Shown piece after piece: positions 25,437-33,646 of a stretch of 64,000 bases of DNA. The position numbers and the translations under genes are program-made. The notes beneath the pieces were generated by a model that saw only the letters and a program-made list of their open reading frames with translations, was not told the origin of the DNA and made no database searches. This stretch comes from Streptomyces sp. NBC_00513 (GTDB lineage Bacteria; Actinomycetota; Actinomycetes; Streptomycetales; Streptomycetaceae): positions 1,984,001 to 2,048,000 of the forward strand of contig NZ_CP107845.1 of assembly GCF_041431415.1 (NCBI RefSeq), in the 5' to 3' direction. Position 1 is the stretch's first letter; each line of letters starts with the position of its first letter.

Positions 25437-26456
25437 TCACGAGGCCCTGCCGAGGCCGGCGGGATGCCGGACCGTGGCCGCCCCGAAGGTGGCCGCCGGG
25501 CGGACCGTGCCCGCGCCGAAGCGGGCGTTGGCCCGGTCGACGGCCGCCTCCACCGTCAGCCGGGATTCCCGTACCGGGTCCAGGGAGATCTGCCGGGCCA
25601 CGCGTTCGGCGCCGGTCAGGTCCTCGGCCCGCAGCACCATCCCGGTCAGTCGGGCCCGTTGCAGGCCCGCCGCGTCCATCAGCCGGTACGCCGCGGTGCG
25701 CAGGTCCTCGTCGTGCGCGGAGGGTTCCGCGAGCCGCCGGGTCTTCTCCCAACGGGTGCCGCCCGCGAAGCGCAGGGTCAGGGACAGGGAGCGGGCCGCC
25801 TGGCGGCGCCCGCGCAGGAGCGCGCCGAGCCGGACGACCAGGGCGAGCAGGGTGGCCCTGGCGTGCGGGCCGTCCAGTTCCTCCCGGGTGAACCCGCTTC
25901 TGACGGCGGCCGAGGAGGGCAGGTCGCGGGGGGTCACCGGGCGCGGGTCGATGCCCCGGGCGCGCTCGGCGACCAGCCGGCCGGTCCGCTTGCCCAGGAT
26001 CCGTTCGACGACGCCGGGCGGGACCCGGGTGAGGGCTCCCACGGTGTGCAGTCCGTACCCGCGCAGCGCCTCGGCCTGTCGGGAGCCGAGCCCGTACAGC
26101 GCCTCCACCGGCAGCGGCCCGAGGAATCCGGCCACCGCGTCGGGGTCGTCGGGGACGGCCAGGATCCCGCCGGGGCCCGGGATCCGGGCGGAGGCCATGG
26201 CCGCGAGGGCCCAGGTCGCGGCGACCCCGATCCGCACGTCCGTGCCCAGCCGGGCCACCGCGCGCAGTCGGACCACCTCGGCGATCCGGGCGGCCTCGAT
26301 GCCGAAGTACCGCTGGGCTCCCCGTGCCTGGACCAGGGCGGCGCGGGGCGGCAGGGCCTGGACGAGCGGGGAGAACTCCCGCAGCAGTTCCAGGACCTCC
26401 CGGTAGCCCTCACCGGTGAGGGTCGGGGCGCACCGTACGTGCAGGATCGCGCTCAT
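25437..26456 (-). CDS. ImuB-like, apparently inactive Y-family polymerase homologue
   Basis: ATG 26456 gives 339 residues, overlapping the dnaE2 stop by four bases. The layout is Y-family: palm/fingers-like N-part, helix-hairpin-helix around LYGLGSRQAEALRGYGLHTVGAL, and a little-finger-like C-part (SLTLRFAGG ... LTGMVLRAEDL). The acidic catalytic motifs are missing: HVRCAPTLT replaces the usual DxDxFFA, and ARGAQRYFG replaces the SxDE region. This is the pattern of ImuB, which bridges DnaE2 to the beta clamp in translesion synthesis. No ImuA-like gene is adjacent. Confidence 0.85.
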   Translation of the reverse strand: MSAILHVRCAPTLTGEGYREVLELLREFSPLVQALPPRAALVQARGAQRYFGIEAARIAEVVRLRAVARLGTDVRIGVAATWALAAMASARIPGPGGILAVPDDPDAVAGFLGPLPVEALYGLGSRQAEALRGYGLHTVGALTRVPPGVVERILGKRTGRLVAERARGIDPRPVTPRDLPSSAAVRSGFTREELDGPHARATLLALVVRLGALLRGRRQAARSLSLTLRFAGGTRWEKTRRLAEPSAHDEDLRTAAYRLMDAAGLQRARLTGMVLRAEDLTGAERVARQISLDPVRESRLTVEAAVDRANARFGAGTVRPAATFGAATVRHPAGLGRAS

Positions 26457-29400
26457 CCCGCGCTCCCCGGGCTGGAGTGCCACAGCTTGCGGCCGGTCGC
26501 GGCGCCCTCGCCGGGCGGCCGGAGGTCGGCCCACGGGTTCATCTTGTAGCCGTTCGCCAGGTGGATGCGGCGGCCGTCCGGTTCGCCGTCCGGCTGGGGG
26601 GCGCGCTCGCGGGCCGGTTCGGACAGTCGGGCGGTGACCGCCTCCAGGCCTTCCTCCCCGCGCAGTTCGACCAGTTCGGACAGGTTCCAGGCGGCCGCTC
26701 CGACGATGCTCAGGCTCTGTGGGCCGCGGCGCTGCACGACGCCTCGGACCAGCAGCAGGAAGGAGTGGAAGACGGTGTGGGCGCAGGTCTCGTGGCTGTC
26801 GTCGAAGAAGGCCAGGTCGACCAGTCCGGTGCCGTCGTCGAGGGTGGTGAAGATGACCCGCTTCCCGGATCGGATCGGCGGGGTCTGGGTGGCCGCCTTG
26901 GCGCCGGCGACCAGTACCGTCCGCCCGTGTTCGACGTCGCGGAGCCGGGCGGCCGGGACCACGCCGAGTTCGGTCAGGAAGGCCTGGTGGTCGCCCATGA
27001 GGTGACGGGAGGCGTCCATGCCGAGGACGCCGAGTTCGGCGCTGAGGCGTTCGCCGTCGGTCAGGTCGGGCAGGCCGACGGGTGCGGTGGACCGGCCTCC
27101 CTCCAGCGGGAGTTGGGTGTTCGCGCGGGCGCCGGCGGCTCGTTGTGCCCCGTGCAGTTCGGTCAAGTGCAGCAGCAGGTCACGGCGGTTCGCGCCGAAG
27201 GCGTCCAACGCGCCGACCTGGGCGAGTCGTTCGGCCACGGGTCGGCCCGGGTGGGCGCGGTCCCAGAAGTCGCGCAGGGAGGCGTAGGGCTGTCCGGCCT
27301 CGATCCGGGCCGCCTCGGCCTCGCCGATGCCGTGGACGTCGGCCAGGGCCAGCCGGAGCCCCCACTTTCGCTCGGACACCAGTTCGATACGGTGGGCGAC
27401 CGCCGACCGGTTCACGTCCAACGGCAGCACCGGCACGCCCCGCCGGCGGGCGTCGGCCAGCAGCAACCGCTTCGGGTACATCCCCGGGTCGTGGGTGAGC
27501 AGCCCGGCGTAGAAGGCCGCCGGGTGGTGGGCCTTGAGCCAGGCCGACTGGTAGGTGGGCACGGCGAAGGCGACCGCGTGCGCCTTGCAGAACCCGTACG
27601 AGCCGAAGGCCTCCACGATCTCCCAGGTCCGGGCGATCACCTCGGCCGAGTAGCCGCGCGCGCTCGCCGTCGTGGCGAACCAGACCTTGATCCGGCCCTG
27701 CGACTGCGGGTCGGACAGTCCGCGCCGCACGCGGTCCGCCTCGTCCCGACCGCAGTCGGTCATGACGTGCACGATCTCGATGATCTGCTCGTGGAAGACC
27801 ACCACCCCGTACGTCTCGCGGAGCGCGTCCGCAAGGGCCGGGTGCGGGTATCGCGCCGGGGCGCGGCCGTGCCGGGCTTCGATGAAGGGCCGCACCATGT
27901 CGGCGGCCACCGGCCCCGGGCGGAAGAGGGAGATGTCGACGACCAGGTCCTGGAAGGTGGCCGGCTGGAGCCGTCCCACCAGGTCCCGCTGGCCCGGGGA
28001 CTCGATCTGGAAGCAGCCCAGCGTCTCGGCCGAGCGGATCAGCTCGTACGTGGCCGGGTCGCCCGGCGGGACCTGCGCGGGGTCGTCCAGGTCGAGTTCC
28101 TCGCCGGTGGCGCGCCGGAGTTCGGCGACGGCGTGGGCCATCGCGGACTGCATCCGCACGCCGAGGACGTCCAGCTTGAGCAGCCCCAGCTCCTCCACGT
28201 CGTCCTTGTCGAACTGGGACATCGGGAAGCCCTCGCCGCCGCTCGGGACGACCGGGGTGCGGGAGAGCAGCGAGGCGTCGGACAGCAGGACCCCGCACGG
28301 GTGCATGGCGACCCCGCGCGGCAGTGCGTCCAGCGCCTCGACCAGTTCCCAGAGCCGACCGTACGACTCCCCCCGAACGTCGCGCAGTTCGGGGAGTTCG
28401 GCGAGGGCCGTGCGGGCGTCGCGGGCCCGGATGTGCGGGAAGGCCTTGGCGAGCCGGTCCACGGCGGCCGGGTCCATGGACAGGGCGGCGCCGACGTCGC
28501 GGATGGCGTGCCGGACCCGGTAGGTCTCGGGCATGGACACGGTGGCGACGCGTTCGGCGCCGAACCGGTCGATGATCCGCCGGTAGACGTCCAGCCGGCG
28601 GGCGGACTCCACGTCGATGTCGATGTCGGGCAGGACGTGGCGGCGCTTGGACAGGAAGCGCTCCATCAGCAGACCGTTCGCGACGGGGTCGGCGTGCGCG
28701 ATCCCCAGGAGGTGGTTGACGAGGGACCCGGCGCCGGAGCCCCGGGCGGCCACCCGGATGCCCATGTCCCGTACGTCGTCGACCACTTGCGCGACCGTCA
28801 GGAAGTACGAGGCGAAACCGTGGTAGGCGATGACGTCGAGCTCCCGGTGCATCCGGTCCCAGTACGCGTGGTCGTCCGCGTACCCGCGGAGCACCATGCC
28901 GGCGGAGGCCCGGGAGGCGAGCACCCGCTGTGCGGTGCGGTGGCCGGCGCCGACGAGCCGGGCCTCGGGGAAGTGCACGGAGCCGATGCCCAGGTCGTCC
29001 TCGGGGTCCACGGCGCAGGCGTCGGCGGTGCGCCGGGTCTCGCCGAGCAGCCGGCGCGCGTCGGTGGGGCGCAGACCGGCCGCCCGGGCGATCCGGTCGG
29101 CGACCTCGGCCATGGCGGTGGGGTCCTTGAGCCAGCGTTCGCCGCTGTCCAGGCGCTTGCGGGGGTCCACGGGAACCAGGCGGCGGGCCGCGTCGAGGAC
29201 GTCGGCGACCGGCCCCTGGCCGGGGTCGGCGTAGCGGACGGCGTTGGTGACCACGGCCGGGACGCCCTGCTCGACGGCGAAGCCGACCGTGCGCGCGGCG
29301 AGGCGCAGCGAACCGGGGCCCGTGTCGACGTCGGCGCCGGCGCGGCCGTGGTGGACGGCTTCCAGGCGCAGCGCGTCCCCGTACAGCTCCCGCCAGGGCG

Positions 29401-30019
29401 CGAGCAGCCGCGCGGCCCGGTCGGGGCGGCCCGCGGCCAGCGCCCGGCCGACCTCGGAGTCGGGGCCGAGCAGGACGAACACGCCGCTCAGCCCGAAGGA
29501 GCCGAGCGCCTCGCGCAGGGCGTCCCAGGTCACCAGCGGGACCTCGGGGGCGCCCGCGTGGGCGGCGGTGACCAGCCGGCAGAGCTCGGCCCAGCCGGCG
29601 GCGCCGTCCCGGGCGAGGAAGACGGCTCGGGCGGCGGACTCGTCGACGAAGGCGCCGCCCCTGACGGGGGTGCGGCGGCGGAAGGAGGCCTCGGCGTGGG
29701 AGGTCCCGCCCCCGCCGGACCCCGTACCAACGGAGAACCCCGCACCACCGGAGGACCCGGCGCCACCGGAGGACCCGGCGCCCGCCGGCGAGGCGTCCGC
29801 GGCGGGGGCGACCGCGAGGTTCACTCCGAACAGGGGCCGGACCCCGGCCCCCGCGGCGGCCTTCGCGAAGCGCACCGCGCCCGCGAGGGTGTCGCGGTCG
29901 GTGAGGGCGAGGGCGTCCATGCCCCGCTCCGCGGCGCGTTCCGCGAGCCGTTCCGGGTGCGAGCCTCCGTAGCGTGCGGAGAACCCCGAAACGGTGTGCA
30001 GATGCGTAAAACCAGGCAC
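26453..30019 (-). CDS. dnaE2: Error-prone DNA polymerase III alpha subunit DnaE2
   Basis: I start at GTG 30019, preceded by AGGAGG; this gives 1188 residues beginning PGFTHLHTVSGFSARYG. The PHP domain (1-about 290) carries FTHLHTVSG and ALTDRDTL. The polymerase core contains the catalytic PDIDIDVE near residues 463-468, and SYGFCKAHAVAFA in the fingers. A C-terminal OB-fold region includes the GTGLVDLAFF segment. A Gly/Ser-rich insertion of about 35 residues near 80-115 lengthens it compared with most DnaE2 proteins. With the overlapping imuB-like gene it forms a damage-induced mutasome operon; a LexA-box-like site lies 56 nt upstream. Confidence 0.94.
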   Translation of the reverse strand: MPGFTHLHTVSGFSARYGGSHPERLAERAAERGMDALALTDRDTLAGAVRFAKAAAGAGVRPLFGVNLAVAPAADASPAGAGSSGGAGSSGGAGFSVGTGSGGGGTSHAEASFRRRTPVRGGAFVDESAARAVFLARDGAAGWAELCRLVTAAHAGAPEVPLVTWDALREALGSFGLSGVFVLLGPDSEVGRALAAGRPDRAARLLAPWRELYGDALRLEAVHHGRAGADVDTGPGSLRLAARTVGFAVEQGVPAVVTNAVRYADPGQGPVADVLDAARRLVPVDPRKRLDSGERWLKDPTAMAEVADRIARAAGLRPTDARRLLGETRRTADACAVDPEDDLGIGSVHFPEARLVGAGHRTAQRVLASRASAGMVLRGYADDHAYWDRMHRELDVIAYHGFASYFLTVAQVVDDVRDMGIRVAARGSGAGSLVNHLLGIAHADPVANGLLMERFLSKRRHVLPDIDIDVESARRLDVYRRIIDRFGAERVATVSMPETYRVRHAIRDVGAALSMDPAAVDRLAKAFPHIRARDARTALAELPELRDVRGESYGRLWELVEALDALPRGVAMHPCGVLLSDASLLSRTPVVPSGGEGFPMSQFDKDDVEELGLLKLDVLGVRMQSAMAHAVAELRRATGEELDLDDPAQVPPGDPATYELIRSAETLGCFQIESPGQRDLVGRLQPATFQDLVVDISLFRPGPVAADMVRPFIEARHGRAPARYPHPALADALRETYGVVVFHEQIIEIVHVMTDCGRDEADRVRRGLSDPQSQGRIKVWFATTASARGYSAEVIARTWEIVEAFGSYGFCKAHAVAFAVPTYQSAWLKAHHPAAFYAGLLTHDPGMYPKRLLLADARRRGVPVLPLDVNRSAVAHRIELVSERKWGLRLALADVHGIGEAEAARIEAGQPYASLRDFWDRAHPGRPVAERLAQVGALDAFGANRRDLLLHLTELHGAQRAAGARANTQLPLEGGRSTAPVGLPDLTDGERLSAELGVLGMDASRHLMGDHQAFLTELGVVPAARLRDVEHGRTVLVAGAKAATQTPPIRSGKRVIFTTLDDGTGLVDLAFFDDSHETCAHTVFHSFLLLVRGVVQRRGPQSLSIVGAAAWNLSELVELRGEEGLEAVTARLSEPARERAPQPDGEPDGRRIHLANGYKMNPWADLRPPGEGAATGRKLWHSSPGSAG

Positions 30020-30074
30020 CCGCGGCCTCCTGCTTCGCTCGATACTCGACCTCCCCTCTCCACCATAGAGCAAT

Positions 30075-30090
30075 TCGAATACGCGTGCGA
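30075..30090. promoter_or_regulatory. Putative LexA (SOS) box of the dnaE2-imuB operon
   Basis: TCGAATACGCGTGCGA matches the actinobacterial SOS consensus TCGAAC-N4-GTTCGA at 10 of 12 defined positions, 56 nt upstream of the dnaE2 start. A second half-site (GTTCGAT) lies at about 30098-30104. LexA control of dnaE2 is known in mycobacteria. Confidence 0.65.
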
Positions 30091-30234
30091 AACAGTTGTT
30101 CGATCACCGGGTGGGAGACCCGTCCGGGAGACCCGTCCCACCCGGTTCCGGGCGGGCCGCGGGACCGGTTCCCGCGTCATCCGTTCGGCCCGCCCCTGCT
30201 GCGCCCCTCCCCCGATACGCCGAGCGTGTGAGGC

Positions 30235-31338
30235 ATGACCCAGACCACCTCCACAGGTCCGCCCGGCGGCTTCCTCGCCGAGGTCAAGGACGCCGTGACC
30301 GCCCGGGCCGCCCTGCTGGTCCTGGGGGTGCTGGCCCTCCAACTCGCCTTCATCACCTCGTACATCGGGGCCTTCCACCACCCCGTGCCCAGCGAGATCC
30401 CCCTCGCCGTGGCCGCTCCCGCGCGAGGGGTCGCCGACCGGTACGCCGAGCAGCTCGACACCCTGCCCGGCACACCGCTCGACGCCCACGCGGTCAAGGA
30501 CGCGGACACGGCGCTCGCGCGGGTCCGGGACCGCGAGGTGGACGGCGCGCTGATCGTCGACCCGAGCGGCAAGACCGACGAGCTGCTGGTCGCGAGCGGT
30601 GCCGGGGCCTCCCTCTCGCAGGCGGTCGAGGAGGTCGTCGGGCGCGCCGAGAAGGCCGCCGGGCGCAGCGTGCGGTTCCGCGACGTGGCCCCGGCCGCCC
30701 GGGGCGACGCCCGCGGCCTGAGCTCCTTCTACCTGGTCGTCGGCTGGTGCGTGGGCGGCTACCTGTGCGCCGCGATCCTCGCGATCAGCGCCGGCGCCCG
30801 GCCCGCGAACTCCGCCCGCGCCGTCATCCGGCTGGGCGTCCTGCTCGTGTACTCGATCGTCGCCGGGCTGCTGGGCGCGGTCATCGCCGGTCCCGTCCTG
30901 GGAGCGCTGTCCGGAAGCATCACGGCCCTGTGGGGCCTGGGCACCCTGGTCGTCTTCGCCGTCGGCGCGCTCACCCTGGCCCTCCAGGGACTGGCGGGCG
31001 TGGTCGGCATCGGCCTGGCCATCCTCCTGGTGGTGGTCCTCGGCAACCCGAGCGCGGGCGGCGCCTACCCGTACCCGCTGCTGCCGCCGTTCTGGAGGAC
31101 CATCGGACCGGCCCTGCCGCCGGGCGCCGGCACGTACGCCGCCCGCTCGATCGCGTACTTCCGGGGCAACGGCGCGGGCGGCCCGATGCTGGTGCTGGCC
31201 GGCTGGGCGCTGCTCGGTTCGGCCGTGACCCTGGCCTGCGCGATGTTCCACAAGGGGAAGGCCGGGCCCGCGGTGGGCAGCGGGATCGGCGACGCCCCGC
31301 AGGACCCCGCGCCCGCCGGGAGCGGCTCCGACCGGTGA
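30235..31338 (+). CDS. ABC-2/YhgE-like integral membrane protein
   Basis: The 367-residue protein has a first membrane helix near residues 25-45, an extracytoplasmic domain of about 110 residues with DADTALARVRDREVDGALIV, and then about five helices (from YLVVGWCVGGYLCAAIL). This layout is that of YhgE/Pip or DUF3533-type ABC-2 permeases, which often act without an obvious ATPase. No ATPase gene is adjacent. It is divergent from dnaE2 and may share regulatory sequence with it. Confidence 0.72.
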   Translation: MTQTTSTGPPGGFLAEVKDAVTARAALLVLGVLALQLAFITSYIGAFHHPVPSEIPLAVAAPARGVADRYAEQLDTLPGTPLDAHAVKDADTALARVRDREVDGALIVDPSGKTDELLVASGAGASLSQAVEEVVGRAEKAAGRSVRFRDVAPAARGDARGLSSFYLVVGWCVGGYLCAAILAISAGARPANSARAVIRLGVLLVYSIVAGLLGAVIAGPVLGALSGSITALWGLGTLVVFAVGALTLALQGLAGVVGIGLAILLVVVLGNPSAGGAYPYPLLPPFWRTIGPALPPGAGTYAARSIAYFRGNGAGGPMLVLAGWALLGSAVTLACAMFHKGKAGPAVGSGIGDAPQDPAPAGSGSDR

Positions 31339-31375
31339 CCGGCCCGTCGGCCCGCGCGCGCCCCGACGGCGGCGC

Positions 31376-31786
31376 TCAGAAGTAGTCGGCCGGGTCGGGG
31401 ACGCGCAGGAAGCGGGTGGCGAGGTCGACGTCGGTGTCGTGGACGAGGAACCCGAGCCGGTCCCCGTCGGGCGCCCGGTACTCGACCATCTGCATGCCGG
31501 GCCGCCAGGAGGACCGGCGGGTCGCGCGGCCCCCGCCGGGCAACTCCACCGCCCGGCGGGCGGGCCGCTTGAAGACCGGCCCGCCGGTCGGGCCCGTGCT
31601 CAGCGTCCCGTACACGAAGCCCGCGCGGCCCAGCCCCTCGCGCCATTCGACCCGGCAGGAGAGGGCGGTCCGCACTCCCGCGGCCACCCCGGCGGCCCGG
31701 TGCGCGGCCAGCCGGCGACGCGCCAGGTGGACCACTCCCAGACCCGCCGCCGCACCGACGGCCGACCCCACCAGATCGACGAACAT
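31376..31786 (-). CDS. Small membrane-anchored hypothetical protein
   Basis: From ATG 31786 it has 136 residues: one N-terminal hydrophobic segment (FVDLVGSAVGAAAGLGVV), an Arg-rich stretch, and a small beta-rich C-part (CRVEWREGLGRAGFVYGTL ... HDTDVDLATRFLRV). The layout vaguely recalls DUF2550 proteins but I cannot confirm this. It follows the amidohydrolase gene on the same strand by about 40 nt. Confidence 0.6.
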   Translation of the reverse strand: MFVDLVGSAVGAAAGLGVVHLARRRLAAHRAAGVAAGVRTALSCRVEWREGLGRAGFVYGTLSTGPTGGPVFKRPARRAVELPGGGRATRRSSWRPGMQMVEYRAPDGDRLGFLVHDTDVDLATRFLRVPDPADYF

Positions 31787-31826
31787 GCCCGCGCCCCGCT
31801 TCCCGACCGACTCCGATCGGCACAGC

Positions 31827-33602
31827 CTAGGCGTCGAGCGACACGTCCTGTTCTTCGAACGACACGGCCCGACCCTCGGCCGGCACGGCCCGACCCTCAC
31901 AACCCACGCCCTGACCCTCGGCCGGCACGCCCTGACCCTCGACCGGCACCTCCTGGGCGGTGTGCACGACCTCCCCCGCCACCACGACGGTCCGCGCGAC
32001 GGTCCCGGGGATGGACTCCGCCGGGATCTCCAGGATGTTCCGGGACAGCACCACGAAGTCCGCCGCCTTGCCCACCGTCAGGGAGCCGCGCTCGGTGTCG
32101 AGGAAGTTGGCGTACGCCGAGCCCATCGTGTAGCCGTGCACGGCGGTGGCCACGTCCACCGTCTCGCCCGGCTGCCACGGGTCGCCGCCGTCCAGCGGCC
32201 GGCGCGTCACGGCCGTGTAGATGCCGATCATCGGGTCCATCTCGGCGACGTTCCAGTCGCTGGAGAAGGCCAGCACCGCGCCCGCGTCGTGCAGGCTGCG
32301 CATGGGCCACGCCTTGTGCCAGCGCCCCTCGCCCACGTTCTCCGCCCAGTCCTGGCCCGGTCCGGCGATCTCCGGCGCGCAGTGCCGGGGCTGCATGCAG
32401 GCCACCACGCCGAGTTCGGCGAAGCGCGGCACGTCCTGGGGGTCCAGGCATTCCACGTGCACCACCTGGTGGCGGGCGTCGCGCGGCCCGTTGACCGCCC
32501 GGGCGTGCTCGACGGCGTCGAGGACGGTACGGATGCCCCGGTCGCCCGTGGCGTGCACGAAGCACTGGAAGCCGCGGGCGTCCAGCCCGGCCAGCAGCTC
32601 CGCGAACTCCTCGGCCGGGTAGAAGGTCTCGCCCCGGTGGGCCCCGCATCCGGTGTACGGCTCCAACAGCGCGGCCGTGCGCGGCTCCACGACGTCGTCG
32701 ATGTACAGCTTCAGCGGGCCCACCCGCAGGCGGTCCCCGGAGTACATCCGGGCGCAGGCGGCGAAGAGGTCGAGTTCCTCGTCGCTCGTGCCGCGCGGGT
32801 GGAAGAGGGCGGCGACGATCCTGGACCTCAACCGTCCTTCCGCGCGGGCCCGTTCGAAGAGTTCCAGGTCGTCCAGGGAGTTCTGCGGCTCCACCACCGT
32901 GGTGATGCCGAAGCGGATCGCGTCGTCGAGGCTCTTGGCGAGCCGCCCGTACTGGCGGTCCGGGGAGGCCCACGGCACGCCCAGCTCGCGCAGCGCCCGG
33001 TGTCCGTCGCGGGAGAGTCCCTTGATGGCGAAGTCCTTGACGAAACCGGTGGGTTCGCCCGTGGCGGGATCGACGGCGGCAGTGCCGAAGGGCAGGTCGA
33101 CGCGGTCGCGGGAGACGCCGAGGCGACGCATGGCGGCGGTGTTCAGCCAGGCCGTGTGGACGTCGTAGGAGAGCACGATCGCGGGGGTGTCGCCGGTGAC
33201 CGGGTCCAGGTCGGCGGCGGTCGGCATCCGGCCGCCGGGGATGGCGGAGTAGTCGAAGGCCTCGGCCTCGATCCACTGCGCGTCCGGGTGGGCCTCGCGC
33301 CATTCCCCGATCCGGTCGAGGATCGCGTCGAGCGTGCGGACCCCGGCGAGTTGGACGCACGCGTCGTCGGAGCCGAGTCGTACGTGGTTGTGGGCGTCGA
33401 TGAAGCCGGGCAGCACCAGCCGCCCGCCCGCGTCGATGCGCTCGGTGTCGGGTCCGGCCCAGGCCTCGGCCTCGGCGTCCGGGCCCACCCAGACGATGGT
33501 GCCGTCGTGGACGGCGAGGGCCTCGGCCTCGGGCAGGTCCGGGTCCACGGTGTGGATCCGGGCCCCGGTGAGCAGCAGGTCGGCGGCGATGGGGTGTGAC
33601 AT
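31827..33602 (-). CDS. YtcJ-like metal-dependent amidohydrolase
   Basis: The 591-residue protein starts at ATG 33602. The amidohydrolase barrel shows the metal motif GFIDAHNHVRLG, later FVHATGDRGI, HVECLDP and FSSDWNVAEMDP, as in the YtcJ/N-substituted formamide deformylase branch. The composite beta domain is built by both ends (GTIVWVGPDAEAEAW, GKAADFVVLSRNIL). The last 35 residues are a seven-residue repeat of VPAEGQG type. It lies 44 nt downstream of an NCS1 transporter on the same strand, so the pair likely imports and hydrolyses a cyclic amide, ureide or nucleobase-like compound under control of the divergent TetR. Confidence 0.87.
   Translation of the reverse strand: MSHPIAADLLLTGARIHTVDPDLPEAEALAVHDGTIVWVGPDAEAEAWAGPDTERIDAGGRLVLPGFIDAHNHVRLGSDDACVQLAGVRTLDAILDRIGEWREAHPDAQWIEAEAFDYSAIPGGRMPTAADLDPVTGDTPAIVLSYDVHTAWLNTAAMRRLGVSRDRVDLPFGTAAVDPATGEPTGFVKDFAIKGLSRDGHRALRELGVPWASPDRQYGRLAKSLDDAIRFGITTVVEPQNSLDDLELFERARAEGRLRSRIVAALFHPRGTSDEELDLFAACARMYSGDRLRVGPLKLYIDDVVEPRTAALLEPYTGCGAHRGETFYPAEEFAELLAGLDARGFQCFVHATGDRGIRTVLDAVEHARAVNGPRDARHQVVHVECLDPQDVPRFAELGVVACMQPRHCAPEIAGPGQDWAENVGEGRWHKAWPMRSLHDAGAVLAFSSDWNVAEMDPMIGIYTAVTRRPLDGGDPWQPGETVDVATAVHGYTMGSAYANFLDTERGSLTVGKAADFVVLSRNILEIPAESIPGTVARTVVVAGEVVHTAQEVPVEGQGVPAEGQGVGCEGRAVPAEGRAVSFEEQDVSLDA
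31871..31954. repeat. 21-nt tandem repeat, four units, in the amidohydrolase tail
   Basis: Four consecutive 21-nt units of GACCCTCGGCCGGCACGCCC plus one base, with a partial unit upstream, encode the heptapeptide repeat at the C-terminus. The unit length keeps the frame. Confidence 0.88.
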
Positions 33603-33646
33603 GAGGTGGTGCTCCTGTGGCAGCTGAGGGGGATGTGTACGGAGGG

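Noticed and set aside
27180..30107. A second long minus-strand frame overlapping dnaE2
   Set aside because: The translation is Arg/Pro/Gly repeats without any family pattern, while the dnaE2 frame carries the PHP and polymerase motifs.
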